A stretch of 64,000 nucleotides of DNA, taken from positions 3,603,001-3,667,000 of the forward strand of contig NC_023137.1 of the NCBI RefSeq assembly GCF_000511385.1. The letters run 5' to 3'. Source of the DNA: Phaeobacter gallaeciensis DSM 26640. GTDB lineage: Bacteria > Pseudomonadota > Alphaproteobacteria > Rhodobacterales > Rhodobacteraceae. Below, one piece after another: positions 37,234 through 45,849 of the stretch. The first letter of the stretch is position 1. Each line of letters starts with the position of its first letter. The notes beneath the pieces were generated by a model. That model was not told the origin of the DNA and ran no database searches. It saw only the letters and a list, made by a program, of their open reading frames with translations. Position numbers and translations under genes: made by a program.

Positions 37234-38505
37234 TTAGGTGTTCATTGAGTCGAAGAATTCAGAATTTGTCTTTGTTTGCTTTAACTTAGACAAAAGAAAC
37301 TCGATCGCGTCTGTAGTACCCATCGGATTCAGAATCCGGCGAAGCACAAATGTCTTGGCAAGATCGCCTTTGTCGACGAGCAGATCCTCTTTCCGTGTAC
37401 CCGATTTGAGGATATCGATAGCCGGGAAGACGCGTTTGTCTGCGATCTTCCGGTCCAGGACGATTTCAGAGTTACCGGTCCCTTTGAATTCTTCAAAGAT
37501 CACTTCATCCATCCGACTACCCGTATCGATCAGAGCCGTCGCGATGATGGTCAGAGAACCGCCTTCTTCGATATTCCGGGCTGCACCAAAGAACCGTTTG
37601 GGGCGTTGAAGTGCATTTGCATCGACACCACCAGTCAAAACTTTACCGGAGGACGGCACCACAGTGTTGAATGCCCTACCAAGTCTTGTGATTGAGTCCA
37701 GAAGAATCACAACATCTCGTTTGTGTTCCACCAAGCGCTTGGCTTTTTCGATCACCATCTCGGACACCGCAACGTGCCGGGTCGCCGGTTCGTCGAATGT
37801 CGAAGAGACAACCTCACCATTGACCGACCGCTGCATGTCAGTGACTTCTTCCGGACGTTCATCAATCAGCAGGACGATCAGATAGCATTCCGGATGATTC
37901 TTCGCGATGGAATGCGCGATATTCTGAAGGATCACTGTCTTACCGGTCCGTGGCGGTGCCACGATCAGGGAACGCTGACCTTTACCAATCGGGGAGACCA
38001 AATCGATCACGCGAGCAGAGCGATCCTTGATGGTTGGATCTTCGATCTCCATCTTCAGGCGCTCATCCGGATAGAGCGGTGTCAGGTTGTCAAAAGCGAT
38101 CTTGTGACGGGCCTTCTCCGGCTCTTCAAAGTTGATTTTGGTGACATTTGTCAGCGCAAAATACCGTTCGTTTTCCAGCGGCGATTTAATCTGCCCTTCG
38201 ACCGTGTCGCCGGTCCGCAGCGCATATTGCCGGATCATATCGGGCGAAACATAGATATCGTCGGGACCTGGCAGATAGTTGGCTTCAGGCGAGCGCAGGA
38301 AACCGAATCCATCTTGAAGAACCTCAAGCACACCATCGCCGGCAATTTCCCAGCCCTCATCCGCACGTTCGCGCAGAATCTGGAACATCATCTCGCCCTT
38401 GCGCATGGTCGAGGCGTTTTCGATCTCCAGCTCTTCGGCCATGGACAGAAGGTCCTTAGGGCTTTTGGCCTTAAGATCGGAAAGGTTCAGGGATTGAACG
38501 GTCAT
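37234..38505 (-). CDS. rho: Transcription termination factor Rho
   Basis: A 423-residue hexameric RNA helicase. The N-terminal RNA-binding domain includes [23 protein letters not shown] in core form GFGFLRS and YVSPDMIR. The ATPase has [11 protein letters not shown] (Walker A) and [18 protein letters not shown] 38505 gives the usual N terminus. A 6-bp G+C hairpin (38524-38543) sits 19 bases before the start codon in the 129-bp leader. The shift back to G+C-richer sequence after mnmE is visible here. Confidence 0.97.
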   Translation of the reverse strand: MTVQSLNLSDLKAKSPKDLLSMAEELEIENASTMRKGEMMFQILRERADEGWEIAGDGVLEVLQDGFGFLRSPEANYLPGPDDIYVSPDMIRQYALRTGDTVEGQIKSPLENERYFALTNVTKINFEEPEKARHKIAFDNLTPLYPDERLKMEIEDPTIKDRSARVIDLVSPIGKGQRSLIVAPPRTGKTVILQNIAHSIAKNHPECYLIVLLIDERPEEVTDMQRSVNGEVVSSTFDEPATRHVAVSEMVIEKAKRLVEHKRDVVILLDSITRLGRAFNTVVPSSGKVLTGGVDANALQRPKRFFGAARNIEEGGSLTIIATALIDTGSRMDEVIFEEFKGTGNSEIVLDRKIADKRVFPAIDILKSGTRKEDLLVDKGDLAKTFVLRRILNPMGTTDAIEFLLSKLKQTKTNSEFFDSMNT

Positions 38506-38634
38506 ATATATACGGCCTTTATTCTCCCCTGAGATCTGGGGAGCGGTGTCATAGGTATAAGGAAGACACGAGTGCCCGGACGGGCCCGTTAGCCGCATAC
38601 ATAAGGGCTCCACCCTGCTGAGTCAAATCCCCGC

Positions 38635-39090
38635 TCAGAACTTGAAGATGACGGATACCACGATGACCACCATCAGCAGTGTCGGGACTTCGTTCATCAT
38701 TCTATAGCTGCGACCACTGCGGGTGTTCTTCCCATTTGCGAAGTCACGGTGACGGATCAATAGCCAGTGGTGAAACCAGGTCATCCCCAGGACGCTCAGG
38801 CCCTTCGTCCAGGGCCAAAGACTAGTCCAGTCGACCAACCCCGGCGTGAGTACCATTAACAGCCCTGCAGCCCAGCTAACGTACATAGCGGGCTTCATGA
38901 TGATGCGGAGCAACTTCTCCTCCATCATGACAAAGATGGGAAGACTGTCTGGCACCTTCTCTGCCTGCTCCACGTGATAGACGAAAAGCCTCGGGAGGTA
39001 GAACAGACCTGCCATCCAGCTAATCACTGCCATGATGTGCAGAGATTTGGCGTAGGGGTAAATTTCAAAGAGCAGATCGCTCAGGTCCAT
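38635..39090 (-). CDS. hemJ: Protoporphyrinogen IX oxidase HemJ
   Basis: A 151-residue four-helix membrane protein of the HemJ family, which oxidises protoporphyrinogen IX in bacteria lacking HemG and HemY. SLHIMAVISWMAGLFYLPRLFVYH carries the conserved His and Arg (core: LHIMAVISWMAG), and the C-terminal RMMNEVPT is typical. It is the first gene left of the putative origin and reads away from it, so its promoter lies in the origin region. Confidence 0.92.
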   Translation of the reverse strand: MDLSDLLFEIYPYAKSLHIMAVISWMAGLFYLPRLFVYHVEQAEKVPDSLPIFVMMEEKLLRIIMKPAMYVSWAAGLLMVLTPGLVDWTSLWPWTKGLSVLGMTWFHHWLLIRHRDFANGKNTRSGRSYRMMNEVPTLLMVVIVVSVIFKF

Positions 39091-39495
39091 GGTTGGCCTC
39101 TCGGTTCCCTCTCTCCCCTTAAAATATAAGTATTTTAAAAGGATGATGTTTTAGTAGTGCACCCTAAAAACGGTGGATAACTGACTCGTCCACCGGCTTA
39201 TCCCCGCTTGGGATAACTTACCAGCTTTACCCCCAGCGACATGATGCCTCTTGCCGGCAGGCTATAAAAATATGAGAAATATCACGTTCATTTTGGGGTT
39301 TCGTCGTGGGGATAAACTTGGGGTGAAATCGGAGTAACTGAGATATCCACGATTTCAAAGTTATCCCTATCCTCTCAGGGCGAATCTGCCGGCAAGCAAA
39401 TGGGGATTTTGAGGTTCTCCACGGCTTGCGAAATGGCCGAAATTTCATACAAACCATCCTAAGCTCACCACACTCTTGCCCACGGGGTTTTCCAC
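39091..39495. other. Putative chromosomal replication origin (oriC)
   Basis: A 405-bp gene-free segment where gene direction reverses from leftward (hemJ, rho, mnmE) to rightward (maf, aroE, coaE, dnaQ). DnaA-box-like 9-mers (TTATCCACA model) with one mismatch lie at 39172-39180, 39307-39315 and 39488-39496; two-mismatch versions at 39198, 39208, 39343, 39361 and 39415. An A+T-rich segment with an 8-bp palindrome (39119-39138) could be the unwinding element. CTTGCCGGCAG at 39250 and its complement at 39386 form an 11-bp inverted repeat. GANTC sites at 39183 and 39382 suit CcrM control. The flanking gene order matches the origin region of Caulobacter. Confidence 0.82.
39119..39138. repeat. A+T-rich palindrome, candidate DNA-unwinding element
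   Basis: TTAAAATA (39119-39126), spacer TAAG, TATTTTAA (39131-39138), a perfect 8-bp inverted repeat made only of A and T. It is the most A+T-rich stretch of the putative origin and lies at its hemJ side, beside the first DnaA-box-like sequence. Confidence 0.6.
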
Positions 39496-40095
39496 ATGTC
39501 TACCCACATCGTTCTGGCGTCCGGATCGCAGATACGCGCCCAGCTGCTGCGGCAGGCTGGCGTTCCGTTTGAGGTCGCCGCGGCCCGTATCGACGAAGCG
39601 GCGATCAAAGCGGCGCTTCTGGCTGAGGAAGCCACGCCGCGTGATATCTCCGATACGCTGGCAGAGGCGAAGGCGCGCAAGGTCAGCGCCAAGTTCCCCG
39701 GTGCCCTGGTGTTGGGCTGTGATCAGGTCCTCGAGTTTGATGGAAAATTGTTATCAAAACCAAAAGATTCGGATGACGCCTTTGCTCAGCTGAAGATGAT
39801 GCGGGGTAAGCGACATATGTTATTGTCCGCTGCGGTCATCTATCGCGACAATGAGCCGCTATGGCGGCATATCGGCCAAGTGCGGCTTAGGATGCGGTCC
39901 AGTTCGGATGCATATCTGCGCAGTTATGTTGCGCGAAACTGGGACAGCATTCAGCATGCCGTTGGCGGATATAAGTTGGAGGAAGAAGGGGTTCGATTGT
40001 TCAGCGCCATCGAGGGAGACTATTTCAACGTGCTTGGATTACCGTTGTTGGAACTGCTGAACTATCTGGCCCTTCAGGGAGTGATTGAGCAATGA
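39496..40095 (+). CDS. maf: Maf-like nucleoside triphosphate pyrophosphatase
   Basis: A 199-residue house-cleaning pyrophosphatase with N-terminal [16 protein letters not shown], the active-site [11 protein letters not shown] and KPKD, and C-terminal [12 protein letters not shown]. It is the first gene on the right of the putative origin. Its ATG at 39496 overlaps the last DnaA-box-like 9-mer by one base. It overlaps aroE by 4 bases. Confidence 0.93.
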   Translation: MSTHIVLASGSQIRAQLLRQAGVPFEVAAARIDEAAIKAALLAEEATPRDISDTLAEAKARKVSAKFPGALVLGCDQVLEFDGKLLSKPKDSDDAFAQLKMMRGKRHMLLSAAVIYRDNEPLWRHIGQVRLRMRSSSDAYLRSYVARNWDSIQHAVGGYKLEEEGVRLFSAIEGDYFNVLGLPLLELLNYLALQGVIEQ

Positions 40096-40925
40096 ATGAT
40101 ACTCGGATTCCGCTGGCTGGTGTGATCGGCAGCCCGGTGGCCCATTCCCGATCGCCATTGGTGCACGGCCATTGGCTCCGGACTTATGGCATTGCTGGCC
40201 ACTATGTGCCTCTGCATGTCGAACCTGATCAGTTGGAGGAGGTTGTCCGCAATTTGCCCAAGATGGGGTTTGTCGGGGCCAACATCACCATCCCGCACAA
40301 GGAACAGATCATGGAGATCGCCGATCAGGTGACAGATCGTGCGACATTGATTGGTGCGGCCAACACGCTGATCTTCCGTCCTGATGGCTCAATTCTTGCT
40401 GACAACACAGATGGCTACGGGTTTATTACCAATCTGCACCAGGCTGCGCCGGACTGGGATCCTGTCACCGGTCCAGCCGTTGTATTTGGGGCCGGCGGCG
40501 CCAGTCGCGCGGTGATCGCTTCGCTGCTTGAGGCAGGCGTACCAGAGATTCTGTTGAGCAACCGAACACGAGAGCGGGCGGACCAGTTCCGCAGTGAGTT
40601 TGGCTCTCGCATTCAGGTGGTTGACTGGGTACAGGTTGGCAATGTGATCGAACAGGCTGCACTCTTGGTGAATACGACCTCTCTTGGGATGGTCGGAAAG
40701 CCACGCCTGCGTGTGCCCTTGGATGGGCTGCGCTCCAGCACTGTTGTCACGGATCTGGTCTACACACCGCTGAAAACGGACATGTTACAATGGGCCGAAG
40801 ATATTGGCTGTACCACCGTTGATGGTCTTGGAATGCTGTTGCATCAGGCGGTACCAGGATTTGAACGCTGGTTTGGCAAACGACCCGAGGTAGACGCCGC
40901 CACGCGAGAGGCCGCATTGGCATGA
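40092..40925 (+). CDS. aroE: Shikimate dehydrogenase
   Basis: A 277-residue NADP enzyme of aromatic amino-acid synthesis. Substrate motif [15 protein letters not shown] and the catalytic Lys in [11 protein letters not shown] are visible; the nucleotide fold is [14 protein letters not shown], and NRTRERA is the NADP-specific motif. ATG overlaps the maf stop and the stop overlaps coaE. Confidence 0.94.
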   Translation: MNDTRIPLAGVIGSPVAHSRSPLVHGHWLRTYGIAGHYVPLHVEPDQLEEVVRNLPKMGFVGANITIPHKEQIMEIADQVTDRATLIGAANTLIFRPDGSILADNTDGYGFITNLHQAAPDWDPVTGPAVVFGAGGASRAVIASLLEAGVPEILLSNRTRERADQFRSEFGSRIQVVDWVQVGNVIEQAALLVNTTSLGMVGKPRLRVPLDGLRSSTVVTDLVYTPLKTDMLQWAEDIGCTTVDGLGMLLHQAVPGFERWFGKRPEVDAATREAALA

Positions 40926-41515
40926 GCTATGCGTTAGGGCTAACCGGGTCCATCGGTATGGGCAAAAGCGCAACTGCGCAAATCTTTGCCGACGAAGGCT
41001 GCGCAGTCTGGGACGCGGATGCTGCGGTTCACCGTCTTTATGATGTGGGCGGGGCAGCGGTTGCCCCCATTGGGGATGTATGGCCAGCGGCCGTTATCGA
41101 AGGACGGGTTGACCGGGGTCGCTTGCGTGACATCATCGCCGGCGATGGCAGTGCCCTGCCCCGGATTGAGACGATCGTACACCCTCTTGTCGCGGCTGAC
41201 CGCGAGGCTTTCAAAACGTCGTCGTCGCATGATGTTCTGGTGTTTGATATTCCGCTGCTGTTTGAAACCGGCGGTGACGCAGGAATGGATGCCGTCGCCT
41301 GTGTCTGGATCGATGCCGAGACCCAGCGCCAGCGGGTCCTGGCGCGCCAGACGATGACGGTTGAGCAGTTTGAACAAATCCTGCAAAAACAGATGCCGAT
41401 AGAGGACAAGAAAGCGCGGGCCGATTATCTGATCGAGACCGACACCCCAGACCACGCCCAGGCGCAGGTGCGGTCCATCCTCGCACAAATTAGAAGGCAG
41501 ATCGCAGATGCGTGA
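40922..41515 (+). CDS. coaE: Dephospho-CoA kinase
   Basis: A 197-residue last-step enzyme of coenzyme A synthesis. P-loop GLTGSIGMGKSA at the N terminus, DADAAVH binding motif, and VFDIPLLFETG with the lid. ATG overlaps the aroE stop by 4 bases and the stop overlaps dnaQ by 8. Confidence 0.94.
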   Translation: MSYALGLTGSIGMGKSATAQIFADEGCAVWDADAAVHRLYDVGGAAVAPIGDVWPAAVIEGRVDRGRLRDIIAGDGSALPRIETIVHPLVAADREAFKTSSSHDVLVFDIPLLFETGGDAGMDAVACVWIDAETQRQRVLARQTMTVEQFEQILQKQMPIEDKKARADYLIETDTPDHAQAQVRSILAQIRRQIADA

Positions 41516-42245
41516 AATCGTTCTTGATACAGAAACCACCGGCTTTGATCCGTTCTCCGGTGACCGGATTGTTGAAATCGGTGCAGTCGAATTGCTCAAT
41601 CACATGCCAACGGGTGAGACATTTCACGTCTATATTAATCCTCAGCGCTCCATGCCGCAGGACGCGTTTAAGGTTCACGGTATCGGGCCGGATCTTCTGG
41701 AGCCGCCACAGCAACCCGGTCCGGGTGCGGTCACATTGCGCGACAAGCCCGTGTTCGCGAAAGTGGGGCAGAAATTTCTGGATTTCGTCCGGGATTCCAA
41801 AATGGTGATCCACAATGCCGCCTTCGATATGAAGTTCCTCAATGCGGAGCTAGATTGGATGGGATTGCCAAAGCTGCCGATGGAACAGGCGGTTGATACG
41901 CTGGCGATTGCCCGCAAACGCTTTCCTGGCTCGCCGGCGACGCTGGATGCGCTCTGCCGCCGCTTCAATATCGACAACAGCAACCGAACACTGCATGGCG
42001 CTTTGCTCGATTCCGAAATCCTGGCTGATGTTTATCTGGAACTGATCGGGGGGCGGCAGCCTGATTTTGGCCTTTCAACCTCCAATGACAAGGCCAGCAG
42101 CGGGGCGACGGTGACTGATGACTGGCGCCCGACCGCCCGGCCCTCCCCGCTGCCGTCGCGGTTGACAGAGCAGGAACAGGAGGCACATGCCAATTTTGTT
42201 GCAAAAATGGGGGATGACGCCCTGTGGAACGGCGCCGGTAGCTGA
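41508..42245 (+). CDS. dnaQ: DNA polymerase III epsilon subunit (proofreading exonuclease)
   Basis: A 245-residue DEDDh exonuclease: EIVLDTETTGFD (ExoI), HNAAFDMKFLNAEL (ExoII) and LHGALLDSEILADVYLEL (ExoIII, with the His). The C-terminal segment from about residue 190 is Ser/Pro-rich and probably binds the alpha subunit. ATG overlaps coaE. A strong terminator follows. Its position next to the origin is the same as in Caulobacter. Confidence 0.94.
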   Translation: MREIVLDTETTGFDPFSGDRIVEIGAVELLNHMPTGETFHVYINPQRSMPQDAFKVHGIGPDLLEPPQQPGPGAVTLRDKPVFAKVGQKFLDFVRDSKMVIHNAAFDMKFLNAELDWMGLPKLPMEQAVDTLAIARKRFPGSPATLDALCRRFNIDNSNRTLHGALLDSEILADVYLELIGGRQPDFGLSTSNDKASSGATVTDDWRPTARPSPLPSRLTEQEQEAHANFVAKMGDDALWNGAGS

Positions 42246-42270
42246 TCCCTGACCCTAGGTCCTGAATGCA

Positions 42271-42299
42271 AAAACGCCGCTGAAAACAGCGGCGTTTTT
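42271..42299. terminator. Bidirectional terminator between dnaQ and secB
   Basis: A 12-bp perfect stem AAAACGCCGCTG / CAGCGGCGTTTT with an AAAA loop and a T-run on both strands. It ends both convergent transcripts. Confidence 0.93.
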
Positions 42300-42321
42300 C
42301 ATATTCGAATTTGGCGAGACG

Positions 42322-42816
42322 TTACTGCTGAGGCTGTTCTGCGGCCTCGGCCTGCTGACGGCGCGCCAGTTCGTTGCGGTAGATCGCAACGAAATCGATA
42401 TTATCGAGGTTCAGCGGCGGGAAACCACCGTCGCGGGTGATGTCGGACACGATGCGACGCAGGAACGGGAAGAGCATACGCGGGCATTCGATCAGCAGGA
42501 ACGGATGCAGCTGATCTTCGGGAATGCCGGAGATGTTGAAAATCCCGACATATTCCAGTTCCAGAACGAAGAGGACGACGTTGCCTTCTTTGTCCTTGGA
42601 TTCGATGTTCAGTTTGGTCATCACCTCATACTGGTTTTCCGCCTGACGCTTCTTTGCATCAAGGGCAACCTGCACGCTGACATCGGGCTGAACGTCGGCG
42701 CCAACGCCTTTTTGTGCCATGACGTTTTCGAACGACATATCACGGATGAACTGGCCCAGGATATTCATCTGGACTTGCGGCTGCTGCACGCCTTCTGTTG
42801 CGCCGTTTTCGGCCAT
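42322..42816 (-). CDS. secB: Protein-export chaperone SecB
   Basis: A 164-residue cytosolic tetrameric chaperone delivering preproteins to SecA. VQMNILGQFIRDMSFENV and ECPRMLFPFLRRIVSDITRDGGFPPL (core LFPFLRRIV) are typical of the family. The Gln/Ala-rich C-terminal tail is expected to bind SecA. The gene lies convergent with dnaQ. Confidence 0.94.
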   Translation of the reverse strand: MAENGATEGVQQPQVQMNILGQFIRDMSFENVMAQKGVGADVQPDVSVQVALDAKKRQAENQYEVMTKLNIESKDKEGNVVLFVLELEYVGIFNISGIPEDQLHPFLLIECPRMLFPFLRRIVSDITRDGGFPPLNLDNIDFVAIYRNELARRQQAEAAEQPQQ

Positions 42817-42895
42817 GAAGCTACTCCTAAACTATGTTTTTCCCGTGCTTATCAGCTTGGCGGCGGTACCTCAACGGGGGTGTCACGCCTCCCGG

Positions 42896-43402
42896 CTAGC
42901 CCTGCCCGTCAACCCAGCCGGAGGGGCCTTTTCGCGGTCGGTCCTTGCTGACGTCTTCATAGTCAGCATCAATGATATCGCCCTGCGGTTTAGGGGATTT
43001 GTCGCCAGGGTAGCTGCGGCCGTGCATGCTGCCAGGGCCCATCTGGAACCGGGCCACTGTCACTTTTGAGCGGAGGTAGCGATAAACGGCAATACGTATC
43101 TGCGGGACCAGAAGGGTGAAGCCAACCGCGTCTGTGAAAAAACCGGGCGTAAGCAGCAGGGCACCGGCCACCAGGATCATGGCACCATGCGCCAGCGGCT
43201 CGGTGGGGTCGTTCAGCTGTTCGAAAGAGGCACGAAGCTGGCCGAGGGCCAACCGCCCCTGCGTCCGAACCAGCCAGGTTCCCAGCACGGCCGTCAGCAC
43301 CACGATGGCCAGCGTTGGCCAGAGGCCGATCGCGCCACCGACTTGAATAAAAAGTGCGATTTCAATGATCGGAACCATCAGAAAGGCGAGAAAGAGATAC
43401 AT
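42896..43402 (-). CDS. fxsA: FxsA family membrane protein
   Basis: A 168-residue cytoplasmic membrane protein with two or three N-terminal helices (1-50, 70-100), the GTWLVRTQGRLALGQL motif (core) and LLLTPGFFTDAVGFTLLVP, matching FxsA, first known in E. coli for relieving F-exclusion of phage T7. The charged C-terminal region from about residue 120 is soluble. Upstream of secB in the same direction, divergent from the Tim44-like gene. Confidence 0.88.
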   Translation of the reverse strand: MYLFLAFLMVPIIEIALFIQVGGAIGLWPTLAIVVLTAVLGTWLVRTQGRLALGQLRASFEQLNDPTEPLAHGAMILVAGALLLTPGFFTDAVGFTLLVPQIRIAVYRYLRSKVTVARFQMGPGSMHGRSYPGDKSPKPQGDIIDADYEDVSKDRPRKGPSGWVDGQG

Positions 43403-43517
43403 GCTAGGTTTCCTCAGAACTTGCGCGGGACGGTGGACTTGCGCCGGCCCGTCACCTACATAAGGTTGGAACGCTTTAGTTTCAAACGAAGCATGAACAT
43501 CTACCGTAGAGGTTGTT

Positions 43518-44174
43518 ATGGAGTCGCCCGTGATTCAGCTGTTGGTTTTGGCCGGTATTGCCGTGTTTTTGATCCTGCGCCTGAAGAGCGTATTGGGCAC
43601 CCGTGAAGGGTTTGAAAAACCTGCCGTGCCACAGGCTGATCGCCAGAATCGACGCCCCGAACTTGAGGTGATCGAAGGCGGGCCGGATCACGACATCGTT
43701 GACTACGTCCCCGAGGACAGCCCCCAGGCCAGCGATCTTGCTGCGATGAAAAAGGCCGAACCATCCTTTGAGGTGCGCGATTTCGTGCAGGGCGCCCGTG
43801 GCGCATATGAGATGATCCTCATGGCCTTTGAACGCGGCGAGCTGGATGATATTGAAGCTTTCCTCGCGCCCGACGTCTTTGACAGCTTTGTCACTGCAGT
43901 GGCTCATCGCGAGGATCAGGGGCTGACGATTGAGGCGGAATTTATCGGTGTCCGCGAGACCACATTGACCGACACCAGCTTTGATCCGGCGACTGGCGAT
44001 GCACAGATCACGATGCGGTTTGTCGCTGAGTTGACTTCGGTTGTACGTGATCGTGGCGGGGATATTGTTGAGGGTGATCCCAAGGCCGTGAAACGCCAGA
44101 AAGATACTTGGGTCTTTGGCCGCACCATGGGCAGCGCGGACCCGAACTGGCATCTGGTCGCTACGGACGCATGA
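43518..44174 (+). CDS. Tim44-like (TimA) domain membrane protein
   Basis: A 218-residue protein: N-terminal membrane anchor (residues 4-22), a charged linker, then a Tim44-like domain (about 70-215) with MKKAEPSFEVRDFVQGARGAYEMI and FIGVRETTLTDTSFD in pattern. Bacterial Tim44 relatives are common in Alphaproteobacteria and thought to resemble the ancestor of mitochondrial Tim44; their function is little known. Its stop overlaps mltA. The cluster secB-fxsA / Tim44-mltA-Smr is conserved in this class. Confidence 0.85.
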   Translation: MESPVIQLLVLAGIAVFLILRLKSVLGTREGFEKPAVPQADRQNRRPELEVIEGGPDHDIVDYVPEDSPQASDLAAMKKAEPSFEVRDFVQGARGAYEMILMAFERGELDDIEAFLAPDVFDSFVTAVAHREDQGLTIEAEFIGVRETTLTDTSFDPATGDAQITMRFVAELTSVVRDRGGDIVEGDPKAVKRQKDTWVFGRTMGSADPNWHLVATDA

Positions 44175-45226
44175 TGCGTGGGCTCCGGCGGGCACTCTGT
44201 GCGCTGGCTCTTGGAGCTGGCGCATATTTGTTTCCGCAGGGCGGACAGGCGGAAACCAGCTACACCATGCTGTCGTTCTCTCAGCTGGAGGGATGGGCCG
44301 AGGATGATCACAAAGCGGCGTTGGGTGCATTTCTACAGACCTGCCGGGATCTGAATGATCCCGACTGGCGCGCGCTCTGCGCCTTGGCCAACGAGCAAAA
44401 CCCCGAAGCTGCACGTGGCTTTTTTCAGCTGTTCTTTCGCCCAGTCTTGATTGAAGACGGCGCGCCGGCGCTGTTCACCGGCTATTTTGAACCCGAACTT
44501 TCGGGTGCGCGCCGGCCCAGCTCGCGCTATCGGTATCCAGTTTATCGCCAGCCGCCGGAGGCACGTAAGATCAGCCAGTGGCTGACGCGGCGTGAACTTC
44601 TGACAAGCGGCGTGATGGAGGGGCGCGGATTGGAAATCGCCTGGGTCGACGATCCGGTGGAGCTGTTTTTTCTGCAAATTCAGGGGTCTGGTCGAATTCG
44701 CCTGCCCGATGGGTCTTCGATTCGTGTCGGCTACGGTGGTGCAAACGGCCATGAATACCGGTCTATCGGCACCGAATTGGTCCGTCGCGGTATCTACAAT
44801 ATCCATCAGGTCAGCGCCGCAGTGATCAAACGCTGGGTGCGGCGCAATCCGCTCGCTGGCGAGGACCTCCTAATGCACAACCCCTCGTATGTGTTTTTCC
44901 GCGAGGTGAGCCGCATTCCCGCCTCCGCGGGGCCGCTGGGGGCAATGAACCGCTCAGTGACGACCCTACGCAGTTTGGCAGTCGATCCACGTTTCACGCC
45001 GCTGGGGGCACCGGTCTGGTTGGAAAAAGACGGCGCGAAGCCGATGCGCCGCCTGATGATTGCGCAGGATACCGGATCAGCGATCAAGGGCGCGCAGCGG
45101 GCTGATGTGTTCTTTGGCAGCGGCGATGAAGCAGGGATTGAGGCCGGCAAGCTGCGGGATCCCGGCCGTATGGTGGTGCTTCTGCCGATTCAGCGTGCCT
45201 ATGCGTTGTTGCCGGGGGATTACTGA
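44171..45226 (+). CDS. mltA: Membrane-bound lytic murein transglycosylase A
   Basis: A 351-residue protein with an N-terminal signal peptide (about residues 1-27, no lipobox, so probably soluble rather than lipid-anchored as in E. coli). The catalytic Asp is in IAQDTGSAIKGAQRADVFFG (core DTGSAIKG) with GSGDEA. ATG 44171 overlaps the Tim44-like stop. It cleaves peptidoglycan strands; the amgK/murU cell-wall recycling genes are 13 kb away. Confidence 0.9.
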   Translation: MMRGLRRALCALALGAGAYLFPQGGQAETSYTMLSFSQLEGWAEDDHKAALGAFLQTCRDLNDPDWRALCALANEQNPEAARGFFQLFFRPVLIEDGAPALFTGYFEPELSGARRPSSRYRYPVYRQPPEARKISQWLTRRELLTSGVMEGRGLEIAWVDDPVELFFLQIQGSGRIRLPDGSSIRVGYGGANGHEYRSIGTELVRRGIYNIHQVSAAVIKRWVRRNPLAGEDLLMHNPSYVFFREVSRIPASAGPLGAMNRSVTTLRSLAVDPRFTPLGAPVWLEKDGAKPMRRLMIAQDTGSAIKGAQRADVFFGSGDEAGIEAGKLRDPGRMVVLLPIQRAYALLPGDY

Positions 45227-45828
45227 TGACCCGCCGCAAACTGACATCTGAGGAAATCGATCTCTGGCACCGCGTCGCCAAACAGGCGGAACGGCTACAT
45301 CCGAAAACACGAACTGCTCCTGCCACTGGCCATTTGCCAAAACCAAAGCCGACAAAATCGCCCCTTCCGCCGCAAGAGCGGTTCACGCCAGAGCTGTTCG
45401 AGTTGGGGTCCAAGGCTGGATCAAAGCCGGCCAGGCATGATCTGAAGCCCAGTGTCACCAGCGGTCTGATCGCTGCGCCAATGCAGATGGACGGCAAGGC
45501 CTACCGCAAGATGAAACGCGGCAAACTGAAGCCCGAGGGTAAGTTGGATCTGCATGGAATGCGGGTTGATTCCGCCCATCCGGCGCTGGTTGGCTTTGTC
45601 CTGTCAGCGCATTCTGCCGGCAAGCGGCTGGTGCTGGTGATCACCGGCAAGGGGAAGGATCGCGACGAACCCGGCCCAATGCCGATTCCCCGTGGCGTGT
45701 TGCGGCATCAGGTACCGCAGTGGCTGTCCCTGCCGCCACTGTCGCAGGTGGTGCTTCAGGTGACGCCGGCTCATGTCAGCCATGGCGGTGGCGGGGCGTA
45801 TTACGTCTATCTGCGCCGCCACCGCTAA
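45226..45828 (+). CDS. Smr (MutS2 C-terminal type) endonuclease-domain protein
   Basis: A 200-residue protein: a basic, Pro-rich N-terminal half and a C-terminal Smr domain (about 97-200) with LDLHGMRVDSAH and the ITGKGKD and GGGAYYVYLRR motifs. Stand-alone Smr proteins may nick or unwind nucleic acids; the role here is unknown. The start overlaps the mltA stop by one base (TGATG). It ends 21 bp from the convergent hydrolase gene. Confidence 0.86.
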   Translation: MTRRKLTSEEIDLWHRVAKQAERLHPKTRTAPATGHLPKPKPTKSPLPPQERFTPELFELGSKAGSKPARHDLKPSVTSGLIAAPMQMDGKAYRKMKRGKLKPEGKLDLHGMRVDSAHPALVGFVLSAHSAGKRLVLVITGKGKDRDEPGPMPIPRGVLRHQVPQWLSLPPLSQVVLQVTPAHVSHGGGGAYYVYLRRHR

Positions 45829-45849
45829 GATCGGTTCAAGGCGCTTGGG

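Noticed and set aside
43482..44414. 310-codon ORF antisense to the Tim44-like and mltA genes
   Set aside because: Spans two real genes and their junction; no motif or ribosome site.
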